Position numbers and translations under genes: made by a program | Notes under the pieces: model-generated | What the model saw: the letters and a program-made list of their open reading frames with translations, nothing else | Told to the model about the DNA's origin: nothing | The model's database searches: none | Part shown: one piece after another, positions 16,682 to 24,415 of the stretch | How the letters are laid out: every line of letters starts with the position of its first letter | How positions within the stretch are numbered: position 1 is the stretch's first letter | NCBI GenBank assembly: GCA_016235455.1 | Contig: JACRKZ010000002.1 | Location: 1 to 48,321, forward strand | Length of the DNA stretch: 48,321 nucleotides | Direction of reading: 5' to 3' | Source: Armatimonadota bacterium | GTDB lineage: Bacteria > Armatimonadota > UBA10988

Positions 16682-16750
16682 GCCGCTTCCCAAGCGGTTT
16701 ACCAGGCGGCCAGGCAACCGATCCGGATAGTCGCAAAGCGAGACGATATC

Positions 16751-18058
16751 ATGGCCTTTCAAGCACCACGCGGCACCCACGATGTGCTGCCGGGCGAGGC
16801 GCCCGCCGGGCGCGACGCCGATAGCCGGCTGTTCCACACCTACAAGTGGCAGGCGCTGGAGGCCACCTTCCGCGAGGTCTGCTCACGCTTCGGCGTCGAG
16901 GAGATCCGCACGCCCATTTTCGAGGACACGGCGCTGTTCCACCGCAGCGTGGGTGAGGCCACCGACATCGTCGCCAAGGAGACCTACGACCTTGAGGACC
17001 GTGGCGGCGACAGCCTGACCTTGCGACCCGAGGGCACCGCCGGCGTCATGCGCGCCATCGTCCAGCACGGCCTGGCTGGTGGGCAGAATGTGTTGCTGCG
17101 GCTCTACTACCTCAACAGCCACTTCCGCTACGAGCGCCCGCAGCGCGGCCGCTACCGCCAGCACCACCAGGTGGGCGTCGAATACGTGGGCGCGGACGAC
17201 CCCATGGCCGACGTCGAGGTCATCGCGCTGGGCATGACCTACCTGCGTGAGGTGGGACTGGACGATGTGCGGCTGGAGATCAACAGCGTGGGCACGCCCA
17301 CCTGCCGGCCGGTCCACCGCGAGGCACTGCGCGACCACTTGCGGCCGCACCTGGCCGCCATGTCCGAGGACAGCCAGCGCCGGTTCGAGACCAACCCGCT
17401 ACGCATCCTGGACAGCAAGGACCCGCGTGACCAGGAGTTCATCGAGGGCGCGCCGGCCATGATCGACTACCTCGACGACGAGGCGGCCGAGCACTTTGCC
17501 AAGGTCCAGGCCGGCCTGGCCAACCTGGGCATCCCGTTCGTGGTCAACCGCCGGCTGGTGCGCGGGCTGGACTACTACCAGAAGACCGCCTTCGAGGTGG
17601 TCCACACCGCGCTGGGCAGCCAGAACGTCGTGCTCGGCGGCGGGCGCTACGACGGCTTGCTGTCCGCGCTCGGCGGACCGGCCGTGGGCGGTGTGGGCTT
17701 CGGCTCGGGCGTGGAGCGCGCGCTGCTCATCCTCGAGCAGCTCGAACGGCCGATCGGCGCACGGAAGCTGGCGCAGGTCTACCTGGTGGCTCGGGAGGCC
17801 GGCGAGCGAGCCACCGCACAGCGCGTGGCGAGCGAGTTGCGCGCCGCCGGGCTGCGCGTCGACTACGACCTGCAGGGCCGCAGCCAGAAGGCGCAATTGC
17901 GCGCGGCCAACAACGCGGGCTGCGGGCATGTGGTGTTCGTGCGCGACGATCTGCCCGCCGGTTGGGTGCAACTCAAGAACATGGCCGATGGCGAACAGGC
18001 CGAGCTGGCCATCGCCGACCTGGCGACACGGCTGACGACGGTCTACTTGAGCCGGTAG
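16751..18058 (+). CDS. hisS: Histidyl-tRNA synthetase
   Basis: 435 residues, ATG at 16751 giving the family start FQAPRGTHDVLPGE. The class II core shows motif 1 (YKWQALEATFREVCSRFG...RTPIFEDTALF), motif 2 (HFRYERPQRGRYRQHHQ) and motif 3 (GVGFGSGVERALL). It also has the histidine-specific stretch LVRGLDYYQKTAFEVVH, with QK replacing the usual TG after the tyrosines. The C-terminal anticodon-binding domain starts near residue 340 (AQVYLVAREAGERATAQRVAS). It charges tRNA-His in the cytosol and is preceded by its own promoter. Its last 16 bp overlap the convergent DUF4321 gene. Confidence 0.97.
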   Translation: MAFQAPRGTHDVLPGEAPAGRDADSRLFHTYKWQALEATFREVCSRFGVEEIRTPIFEDTALFHRSVGEATDIVAKETYDLEDRGGDSLTLRPEGTAGVMRAIVQHGLAGGQNVLLRLYYLNSHFRYERPQRGRYRQHHQVGVEYVGADDPMADVEVIALGMTYLREVGLDDVRLEINSVGTPTCRPVHREALRDHLRPHLAAMSEDSQRRFETNPLRILDSKDPRDQEFIEGAPAMIDYLDDEAAEHFAKVQAGLANLGIPFVVNRRLVRGLDYYQKTAFEVVHTALGSQNVVLGGGRYDGLLSALGGPAVGGVGFGSGVERALLILEQLERPIGARKLAQVYLVAREAGERATAQRVASELRAAGLRVDYDLQGRSQKAQLRAANNAGCGHVVFVRDDLPAGWVQLKNMADGEQAELAIADLATRLTTVYLSR

Positions 18059-18291
18059 AAGGCGACCAGCGCCACGAACATACCGATGACCGTAGCGAAG
18101 CTGATGGACAGCGAGAAGCCGAAGGTCAGCCGGATCACCGCCAGGTCCATGCACAGCGGCGGCTCCAGCCCCATGCGCATGACGCGGGTCATCCACACGG
18201 GTGCGCCGGCGGCCGCCATCAAGCCGTTGATGATCGACCCTATGACCGCGCCGATGGCCACGATGAGCACGAGCCGCACGTTCTGGTTCAC
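18043..18291 (-). CDS. DUF4321 family small membrane protein
   Basis: 82 residues starting at GTG 18291, with GGAG about 11 bases upstream. Two hydrophobic helices (about 5-28 and 57-77) flank a conserved segment, MDLAVIRLTFGFSLSIS, typical of DUF4321, a two-helix protein of unknown function found in several bacterial phyla. The 3' end overlaps hisS by 16 bp on the opposite strand. There is no operon partner in the window. Confidence 0.75.
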   Translation of the reverse strand: MNQNVRLVLIVAIGAVIGSIINGLMAAAGAPVWMTRVMRMGLEPPLCMDLAVIRLTFGFSLSISFATVIGMFVALVAFYRLK

Positions 18292-18379
18292 GCTTTCTCA
18301 CTCCGTCCGCGCCTGATTCGACAGCCGAGCCTGGCCAGTGGGTGCAGGTCGCAACTCGCCGCCTCGCTGGCCGGACGCA

Positions 18380-18409
18380 TTGACGATGCGCCGACTCGAC
18401 TCGTATCAT
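18380..18409 (+). promoter_or_regulatory. Sigma70-type promoter of the alcohol dehydrogenase gene
   Basis: TTGACG (18380-18385), 18-bp spacer, TATCAT (18404-18409). The start would fall near 18416, about 20 bases before the TTG start codon and just before the AGGAG ribosome site at 18423-18427. Confidence 0.65.
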
Positions 18410-18436
18410 GGGCCATCTCGATAGGAGCCGTGCCCC

Positions 18437-19453
18437 TTGCGCGCCGCTGTCTACACTGGCCCCGAGCAACTCGCCGTCCTCGACGTGGCCACGCCGGCCT
18501 GCCCGGCCGGTGGCGCACTGTTGGCGGTCGAGGCCTGCGCCGTGTGCGGCACCGACGCCCGCATCTACCGCAGCGGCAACCGCGGCATCACGCCACCGCG
18601 CATCATCGGCCATGAAGTCGTCGGTCGCATCATCGCCACCGACACGGCCGCCGCGGCGGTGGGCCAGCGAGTCACCGTGGCGCCGGCCGTGGGTTGCGGG
18701 GCCTGCCGGCAATGTGCCGCCGGCCGGCCCAATCGCTGCGCGGATCTGCGCACTATCGGTTATCAGTGGGACGGCGCCTTCGCCGAGGTGCTGGCCATCC
18801 CGGCAGAGGCCGTGCGGCAAGGCAGTCTCTGTCCCGTACCCGACGCGCTGCCGGCAGAGCAGGCCTGCCTGGCCGAGCCGCTGGCCTGCTGCCTCAACGG
18901 CCAGGAACTGGTGGCCAGCGGACCGGGCGACCGCGTGGTCATCGCCGGTGCCGGGCCCATCGGCAGTTTGCACGCGCGCCTGGCCTGGTCACGTGGCGCC
19001 AGCCAGGTCATCCTGATCGAGACCAGCGCCGAGCGCCGGGCGCAGGCCGAGCGGTTGGGCCTGGGCACCGTGGTCGCCGACGACAGCGGGGTGCGCGACC
19101 TGACCGAGGGTGGCGCCGATGTGGCCATCGTGGCCGCCTCGGTGCCGGCGCTCTATGGGGCCGCGCCACGTTGGCTGGCCAAGGGCGGCCGGCTGAGTCT
19201 CTTTGCCGGTTTGCCGCCCAGCGAGACGTTGACGCCGCTGCCGGCCAACCAGATCCACTACGACGAGATCACCGTGGTCGGCGCGCACGGCTCGAGCCCA
19301 GCCCACAACCGTACCGCGTTGGCGCTGATCGTCGACGGCCGGCTGTCGGTGGCCGACCTGGTGACGAGCATCTTCCCGCTAGAGGCGTGTGTGGAGGCCA
19401 TTAGGACGACGCTGGCGGGCCAAGGCGTTAAGAATGTTGTCAGTTTGGCGTAG
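18437..19453 (+). CDS. Zinc-dependent medium-chain alcohol/polyol dehydrogenase
   Basis: 338 residues, TTG start at 18437 fixed by AGGAG at 18423-18427 and by the family N-terminus (MRAAVYTGPEQLAV). The catalytic zinc site shows CAVCGTDARIY and GHEVVGRI. The structural zinc site has four Cys in the spacing C-x2-C-x2-C-x7-C (CGACRQCAAGRPNRC). The nucleotide-binding fold has GAGPIGSLHARLA followed by an acidic VILIETS, which favours NAD over NADP. The overall pattern resembles sorbitol, galactitol-phosphate and threonine dehydrogenases. The substrate cannot be assigned. The gene is probably monocistronic, with a weak hairpin after it. Confidence 0.88.
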   Translation: MRAAVYTGPEQLAVLDVATPACPAGGALLAVEACAVCGTDARIYRSGNRGITPPRIIGHEVVGRIIATDTAAAAVGQRVTVAPAVGCGACRQCAAGRPNRCADLRTIGYQWDGAFAEVLAIPAEAVRQGSLCPVPDALPAEQACLAEPLACCLNGQELVASGPGDRVVIAGAGPIGSLHARLAWSRGASQVILIETSAERRAQAERLGLGTVVADDSGVRDLTEGGADVAIVAASVPALYGAAPRWLAKGGRLSLFAGLPPSETLTPLPANQIHYDEITVVGAHGSSPAHNRTALALIVDGRLSVADLVTSIFPLEACVEAIRTTLAGQGVKNVVSLA

Positions 19454-19462
19454 CTAGGCGCT

Positions 19463-19488
19463 GGGGCAGGTAATGTAGGGCCTGCCTC
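19463..19488 (+). terminator. Possible hairpin after the dehydrogenase gene
   Basis: GGGGCAGG (19463-19470) can pair with CCTGCCTC (19481-19488) with one G-T pair and a 10-base loop. No T-run follows, so termination is uncertain. Confidence 0.35.
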
Positions 19489-19585
19489 GGGGTACGGGGT
19501 AAGGGCTTGGTCCGGGCAAATGCTCGGCTGAGCCGTATGAGCCATCATCATCAAGGCCGAGAGGTCACGGATAGGAGGAACAGCT

Positions 19586-20617
19586 ATGGCTGAGGCGCCG
19601 CCCAGCAACGAGGTGGTGATCCGCACCGAGAACCTCAGCAAGACCTATCGCAACGGCGCGGAGCAATTGCTCCGCATGCCGGGCGTGACGGCGCTGAGCA
19701 ATCTGAACATGGAGGTGCATCGCGGTGAGGTGTTCGCGCTGATCGGGCCCAACGGCTCGGGCAAGACGACCACCCTCAAACTGCTGATGGGCTTGATCTT
19801 CCCCACCTCCGGTGAAGTCGAGGTGTTCGGCTCGGACCCGCGCACCAGCGTCGATGTCAAGCGACGCATCGGCTTCATGCCCGACGGCCCGTACTTCTAC
19901 GGCCACCTCAACGGCTATGAACTGCTGGAGTTCTACGCGAACCTGCTGGGCATGGACCGCGCGGCGACCAAGCAGCGCGTGATGGAGCTGCTCGAGAAGC
20001 TGGAGATGACCACGCGCGCCAAGCAGCGCGTGCGCACCTACTCCAAGGGCATGCTCCAGCGCATCGGCCTGGCCCATGCGCTGCTCCAGAACCCCGAGAT
20101 CATCTTCATGGACGAGCCCACCAGCGGCCTCGACCCGGTCGGCACGGCCGATATGCACCAGATGGTGCGGCAGATGAAATCCGAGGGCAAGACGGTCTTC
20201 CTGTGCAGCCATTTCCTCACCGAGATCGAGGACCTCTGCGACCGCGTGATCCTGCTCGATCGCGGCCGCACGCTACAGTACGGCGACCTCAACTCGCTGC
20301 TGGCCGAGCCCGGCAAGATGCGGGTGCGCCTGTCGGCGGTCAGCGCCGCGGCGCGCGCCAGGCTGCTGCCCATGGGCCGGCCGCTGGCCGAGGACCAGGC
20401 CCAGGGCAACCTGGAGCTTGTCGTGGCCGACGGCACGGACACGCACAACACCATCTCGACCGCCAACGAGCTGGGCGCCCACCTGGACCTGGTGGCGCCT
20501 ATGCGACGCACGCTGGAAGAGGTGTTCATGGAGTCGATCGCGCGACAGCAGGCTGACGCGCCGTGGCAAGACGGCGACCGTGGCCTGGCCCACTTGGTCG
20601 AGCGTGAGGAGGGTTGA
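19586..20617 (+). CDS. ABC transporter ATP-binding protein
   Basis: 343 residues, ATG 19586 after ATAGGAGG. All nucleotide-binding motifs are present: Walker A GPNGSGKT (54-61), the signature YSKGMLQRIGLAHAL (152-166), Walker B IIFMDEPTSGLDP (172-184) and the switch His in FLCSHFLTE. An extended C-terminal domain (about 235-343) follows, as in ABC-2 type exporters (CcmA/NatA-like). It is translationally coupled to a permease and then a TPR protein, so it likely energises an ABC-2 type export or membrane-remodelling system. The substrate is unknown. Confidence 0.93.
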   Translation: MAEAPPSNEVVIRTENLSKTYRNGAEQLLRMPGVTALSNLNMEVHRGEVFALIGPNGSGKTTTLKLLMGLIFPTSGEVEVFGSDPRTSVDVKRRIGFMPDGPYFYGHLNGYELLEFYANLLGMDRAATKQRVMELLEKLEMTTRAKQRVRTYSKGMLQRIGLAHALLQNPEIIFMDEPTSGLDPVGTADMHQMVRQMKSEGKTVFLCSHFLTEIEDLCDRVILLDRGRTLQYGDLNSLLAEPGKMRVRLSAVSAAARARLLPMGRPLAEDQAQGNLELVVADGTDTHNTISTANELGAHLDLVAPMRRTLEEVFMESIARQQADAPWQDGDRGLAHLVEREEG

Positions 20618-20619
20618 TG

Positions 20620-21393
20620 ATGGGTGCCATTCTGGCCATTGCCAAGGCCACCTATCGCGAGAGCATTCGCCAGCGCGTGTTGCTGGTGGTGCTGTTGCTG
20701 GGCCTGCTGCTCATTGGCGTGTCAATCGCCTTCTCCAGCCTGTCCACGGGTGAGGAGTTCCGTTTCATCGTCGACTTCGGCCTGACCGGCTTCGTCATGG
20801 TCGGCCTGGGTCTGGCATGTATTCTCGGCGGGTTCATGATCCCCGGCGAGATCGACCGGCGCATCGTGATGACGGTGCTGACCAAGCCGGTCAGCCGCTT
20901 CCAGTACCTGTTCGGCAAGTTCCTGGGCGCGGCGCTGGTCATCTTCATCGTCGACGTCCTGATGGGCATCCCGTTCATCGCCGCCTACATGTGGAAGCAT
21001 CCGCAGCACCAGTTCAACCCGGTGCTGCCGCTGGCCCTGTTCTGCATGTTCCTGCAGACCGTGGTCCTGCTGGGCGCGGCGATGCTGCTGTCGACCTTCT
21101 CGTCGTCGTCGTTCACCGTCATCGCCACGGGCTTTGTGTATGTGGTGGGCTCGGTGAACAAATACGTGGCGCAGCTCGCCGAACACGGCGACAGCCGCGT
21201 GCAGAAGCTGATCTTCGGCGTGTTGGCCAAGATCGTGCCCAACTTCCAGAACTTCGACCTGCGCCAGGCGCTGTTGGCCGAGATGCCGGTCGACTGGCAC
21301 CACATCGCGGTCGATGTGGTGGGCTACACCATCTTGTTCCTGTTCGTCGTTTTGTCGGTCGCCTGGCTGTTCTTCAGCGAGCGCGAGTTCTGA
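20620..21393 (+). CDS. ABC-2 type permease
   Basis: 257 residues. Start chosen at ATG 20620, seven bases after GGAGG (20608-20612); ATG 20617, which overlaps the previous stop as TGATG, is almost equally possible. About six hydrophobic helices are visible. The N-terminal AIAKATYRESIRQRVLLVVLLLG motif region and the GGFMIPGEIDRRIVMTVLTK segment are characteristic of ABC-2 permeases. The C-terminal helix ends VVLSVAWLFFSEREF. It lies between the ATPase and the TPR protein, 16 bp before the latter. Confidence 0.88.
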   Translation: MGAILAIAKATYRESIRQRVLLVVLLLGLLLIGVSIAFSSLSTGEEFRFIVDFGLTGFVMVGLGLACILGGFMIPGEIDRRIVMTVLTKPVSRFQYLFGKFLGAALVIFIVDVLMGIPFIAAYMWKHPQHQFNPVLPLALFCMFLQTVVLLGAAMLLSTFSSSSFTVIATGFVYVVGSVNKYVAQLAEHGDSRVQKLIFGVLAKIVPNFQNFDLRQALLAEMPVDWHHIAVDVVGYTILFLFVVLSVAWLFFSEREF

Positions 21394-21409
21394 TGACGAG
21401 GGACACACT

Positions 21410-22783
21410 ATGAGCCAACGAACAGGCAAACTCATCGCCTGGGCTGTGCTCCTGATCGGCATCGTCGGGCAGTTCCCGCTGCAATCGCGGATCGATCGCT
21501 ACCGCAGCACGTTCCGCATCAGCATGTACGCCGACGCCCGACCCGAGGAACTCACCCAGGTCGAGACCAAGCTCAAGGAGATGGGCCTCAACCCGCGCCG
21601 CGGGCAGGTTCTGGACAAGACGGGCAAGCCGGCGGTGCTGTTCATCGCCGAAGTGCCCCGCGCCGAGTGGGGCGGCACGTACGAGAAGTACATCACCGCC
21701 GTACATGGCGTCGACCGCGTCGACCGTGTGGTGCCCGGCCTCAACGAGCAGGGCATTCCGCTGGACCAGGTGCAGTCGCTCAACGTGCAGGACGTAGGCA
21801 TCATCGTCATGGCGGCGCTCATCGGCGGCTTCCGCAAGAGCGCGGCCAACGTGCTGTGGCTGCAGAACGAAGAGAACTGGCATGCCGGCAAGGGCTATCG
21901 CACCGTGCCGCTGGCCAAGGCCGTCACGCTGCTCGACCCCTACTTCACCGAAGCCTGGGTCCTCACGTGCTGGCATCTGGCCTACAACATGAGCGTGGAG
22001 GCCAAGACGCCCGACGAGGCAGCCGAGTTGATCAAGACCGGCCTGGACTTCGCCAAGGGTGGCTTGCCGTGGAACTCGACACGGTTCGAGTTGTACCAGG
22101 AGATCGGCTGGACCTACTACGACAAGCTCCAGAACTACGAAATGGCCGCCGATTACCTCAAGCGCGCCGTGGGCCATCCGCACCCGACCTTCCTCGAGCG
22201 CATGATTGCCCACGCCTACGAGCGCATCCCCGATATCGACAATGCGCTCAAGTGGTACAACATCTCGCTGCGCAAGTACGGTGACAAGGACCCCGTGGCC
22301 AACGGCGCCGTGGCCACGATCACCGAGCGCTACCTCAACGCCTGGAACCTGTACAAGACCGGCGACTACAAGGGCGCGCTGGTCAAGCTGGATGCCGACT
22401 GGACGGCCGCCCTGGCGCGCGCCGACCGGCAGCCCAGCGACACCATCTACCAGCACTTCCGAGCCCGCATCTTCGAGAAGCTGGCCGAGGAGCCGGGCGC
22501 CGATCGCACCGCCATGTACCGCCAGGCTTTCGCCATCTGGCTGGACGCGGCCAAGACCAACGCCACCGACCGCCTGGCCCGGCGCCGGGTGCTCATCCTG
22601 GCGGACAACTTCCCCGAGTGGAAGTCCCAGGTGCCGGCCGGCTTCAACGACGTTGGCCTGCCCGAGAAGCGCAACGACCTCAAGCCCGAACACGGCTCGG
22701 GTCGCGCGGCGGAGCCCAAGAAGGCGCCCGACGGCGCCGAGAAGGGCCAGAAGAAGGGGCCGGACGACGGCCACGGGCACTGA
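21410..22783 (+). CDS. TPR-containing membrane-anchored protein of an ABC transporter operon
   Basis: 457 residues, ATG 21410 with GAGGG upstream; an in-frame start at 21314 would lie inside the permease. One N-terminal helix (about 8-24) is followed by an alpha/beta region. Tandem helical repeats come next: AAELIKTGLDFAKGG, FELYQEIGWTYYDKL, YEMAADYLKRAVGHP, ALKWYNISLRKYGDK and YLNAWNLYKTGDYKGALVKL. The C-terminal 35 residues are Lys/Glu/Gly-rich and probably disordered. A long perfect hairpin after the stop ends the operon. A periplasmic or peripheral assembly role for the ABC complex is suggested only by location. Confidence 0.78.
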   Translation: MSQRTGKLIAWAVLLIGIVGQFPLQSRIDRYRSTFRISMYADARPEELTQVETKLKEMGLNPRRGQVLDKTGKPAVLFIAEVPRAEWGGTYEKYITAVHGVDRVDRVVPGLNEQGIPLDQVQSLNVQDVGIIVMAALIGGFRKSAANVLWLQNEENWHAGKGYRTVPLAKAVTLLDPYFTEAWVLTCWHLAYNMSVEAKTPDEAAELIKTGLDFAKGGLPWNSTRFELYQEIGWTYYDKLQNYEMAADYLKRAVGHPHPTFLERMIAHAYERIPDIDNALKWYNISLRKYGDKDPVANGAVATITERYLNAWNLYKTGDYKGALVKLDADWTAALARADRQPSDTIYQHFRARIFEKLAEEPGADRTAMYRQAFAIWLDAAKTNATDRLARRRVLILADNFPEWKSQVPAGFNDVGLPEKRNDLKPEHGSGRAAEPKKAPDGAEKGQKKGPDDGHGH

Positions 22784-22803
22784 TCGGCCGCCCGACCAGG
22801 CTC

Positions 22804-22840
22804 AACGGGACGCGCTTGCGGGCGCGTCCCGTTGCCTTTG
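22804..22840 (+). terminator. Terminator hairpin of the ABC operon
   Basis: AACGGGACGCGC (22804-22815) and GCGCGTCCCGTT (22822-22833) form a perfect 12-bp stem with a 6-base loop, followed by GCCTTTG. The U-tract is poor but the position, 20 bp after the stop, fits a terminator. Confidence 0.75.
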
Positions 22841-22884
22841 GGTTACAAGTTGGCGACTTGTGGCGTTGCGCGCCAGCCTGGCGC

Positions 22885-22912
22885 TTGACGTCGGGCCGCG
22901 TCGGTGTAGCAT
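22885..22912 (+). promoter_or_regulatory. Possible promoter of the potassium operon
   Basis: TTGACG (22885-22890), 16-bp spacer, TAGCAT (22907-22912). If used, the transcript would start near 22919 and carry a leader of about 150 bases before the first trkA gene. Confidence 0.5.
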
Positions 22913-22957
22913 TGCGCCTGCTTGGGGTCGGCGATCTGCCGTCCCAGCCGAGTCGGC

Positions 22958-23043
22958 GCCATGCGGACGAGCAGCAGAATGGGTTTGGAACGAACGTCCT
23001 GACGGCGTCGCTTTTCTAGCGTGGTCCGCACAGGGCGTTTTTT
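22958..23043 (+). promoter_or_regulatory. Structured leader with terminator-like end before trkA-trkA-kimA
   Basis: TGCGGAC (22962-22968) pairs with GTCCGCA (23024-23030), and flanking GCC/GGC (22958-22960, 23034-23036) can extend the helix. Smaller hairpins are possible inside, for example CGCT/AGCG around TTTCT. Six T residues (23038-23043) directly follow, as in an intrinsic terminator, only 25 bases before the trkA start codon. This arrangement suggests an attenuated leader or riboswitch-like element. I do not see the conserved ydaO (c-di-AMP) sequence blocks, so no ligand is proposed. Confidence 0.45.
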
Positions 23044-23068
23044 CTAATGCCGACAGAGAGGCACCAAG

Positions 23069-23722
23069 ATGAAGATCGTTGTCGTGGGCTGCGGCCGCGT
23101 AGGCGCGGAGTTGGCTCATCGCTTCGTGGGCAAGGGCCACGATGTGACCGTCGTCGACCACCAGCACCAGGCGCTCGACGCCCTGTCGCCCGACTTCCGG
23201 GGCCGCATCGTCGAGGGTGAGCCGCTGGCCCAGGATACTCTGCATCGCGCCGGCGTGGCCGAGGCCGACGGCGTAGCCGTGGTCACCGACAACGACACGG
23301 TCAATGCCGTGGTCGCCCATGTCTGCAACACGGTCTACCACGTGCCGCGCGTCGTGGTGCGCAACTACGACCCGCGCCGCCTGCCTCTGTTGGAGGCCTT
23401 CAATCTGCAGGCCATCGGCTCCATCATGTGGGGCGCCCACCGCCTGGAGGAAATGCTCTACAACACCGATACCGAGACGGTCTTCTCGGCGGGCAACGGC
23501 GAGGTGGAGATCATCGAGATGGTCATCCCGCCGGCTTGGCAACAGCGCACGCTGGCCGAGCTGATCACCGGCGTCGAATGCGTGCCTGCCGCCATCACAC
23601 GCAATGGCCGGGCCGCGCTGCCCGCGGTCGGCGGCCTGCTGGAGGCCAACGACCTCCTGCACGTCAGCGCCACGCCCGACGCGGCGCGCATCCTGAGGGC
23701 CCGGCTGGGCCAGGAGGCCTGA
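23069..23722 (+). CDS. TrkA-type potassium channel/transporter regulatory subunit (first)
   Basis: 217 residues, ATG 23069 after GAGAGGCACCAAG. An N-terminal Rossmann RCK_N domain (GCGRVG at 7-12, acidic VVDH at the end of beta-2) binds NAD(H)/ATP in this family. RCK_C (about 150-217; EIIEMVIPPAWQQRTLAEL...LLEANDLLHVSATPD) may bind a nucleotide second messenger. No membrane helix is present. It is separated by 1 bp from a second TrkA gene and leads to a KimA-like importer. No TrkH/KtrB pore gene is in the window, so the regulated partner may be the KimA-like protein or a distant TrkH. Confidence 0.9.
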   Translation: MKIVVVGCGRVGAELAHRFVGKGHDVTVVDHQHQALDALSPDFRGRIVEGEPLAQDTLHRAGVAEADGVAVVTDNDTVNAVVAHVCNTVYHVPRVVVRNYDPRRLPLLEAFNLQAIGSIMWGAHRLEEMLYNTDTETVFSAGNGEVEIIEMVIPPAWQQRTLAELITGVECVPAAITRNGRAALPAVGGLLEANDLLHVSATPDAARILRARLGQEA

Positions 23723-23723
23723 C

Positions 23724-24413
23724 ATGAATGTGATGATTGCCGGCGGCGGCCGCACGGGCGAGCAACTGGCCGCGCTGCTCCTGGCCAACGACCACCAGGT
23801 GCGCATCATTGAGCACCGCCGCGAGATCCTCGCGCTGCTGCACCGCGAGCTGCCCACCGAGGTCGTCTACGAGGGCGACTATACCGACCCCGTGGTGCTC
23901 GAACAAGCTGGTATCTCCGGCGTCGATGTGTTCGCTGCCTGCACCGGCGACGACCACACCAACCTGGTGCTGTGCAACTACGCCAAACGCTTCTATGCCG
24001 CGCGACGGACCATTGCGCGGGTCAACAATCCGCGCAATGCGTGGCTGTTCGACGAGAAGTTCAACGTCGACTTCGCGCTCAACCAGGCGCAGATCCTCGC
24101 CAGCATGATCGAGGAGGAGATGACGCCGCACGAACTGGTCACCCTGCTCAAGCTGCAGCGCGGCAAGTACTCCCTCGTGGAGGAGACCATCGCGCCCGAC
24201 TCACCTGTGGTTGGCGAGGCCATCCGCGTGTTGCCGCTGGCCGCCGAATGCGTCATCGCCGCCATTCTGCGCAACGGTGACCTGGTCGTGCCGCGCGGCG
24301 ACACAGTGCTGCAGGCCGGCGACCAGATCCTGTCGATCACCGACCGTGAAGGCGCGGACCGGCTGGCCAGCGTGCTGTCCAACGGCGCCTGGCTCGGAGA
24401 GCGTGGCAAGTAA
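23724..24413 (+). CDS. TrkA-type potassium transporter regulatory subunit (second)
   Basis: 229 residues, ATG 23724, one base after the first trkA stop. RCK_N has GGGRTG near the N-terminus, then RIIEH, YEGDYTDPVVLEQAGI and ACTGDDHTNLVLC. RCK_C (about 150-225) reads YSLVEETIAPDSPVVGEAIRVL and DTVLQAGDQILSITD. Paired TrkA genes next to an APC-type permease are known in other high-GC bacteria. The two RCK proteins may form a hetero-ring; this is inference. Confidence 0.9.
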   Translation: MNVMIAGGGRTGEQLAALLLANDHQVRIIEHRREILALLHRELPTEVVYEGDYTDPVVLEQAGISGVDVFAACTGDDHTNLVLCNYAKRFYAARRTIARVNNPRNAWLFDEKFNVDFALNQAQILASMIEEEMTPHELVTLLKLQRGKYSLVEETIAPDSPVVGEAIRVLPLAAECVIAAILRNGDLVVPRGDTVLQAGDQILSITDREGADRLASVLSNGAWLGERGK

Positions 24414-24415
24414 GC

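Noticed and set aside
16682..16750. T-box riboswitch before hisS
   Set aside because: No T-box sequence, specifier-loop architecture or terminator is visible in the short leader; only a small hairpin remains.
22841..23068. ydaO-type c-di-AMP riboswitch before the potassium operon
   Set aside because: The conserved blocks known for that riboswitch are not present; kept only as an unassigned structured leader.
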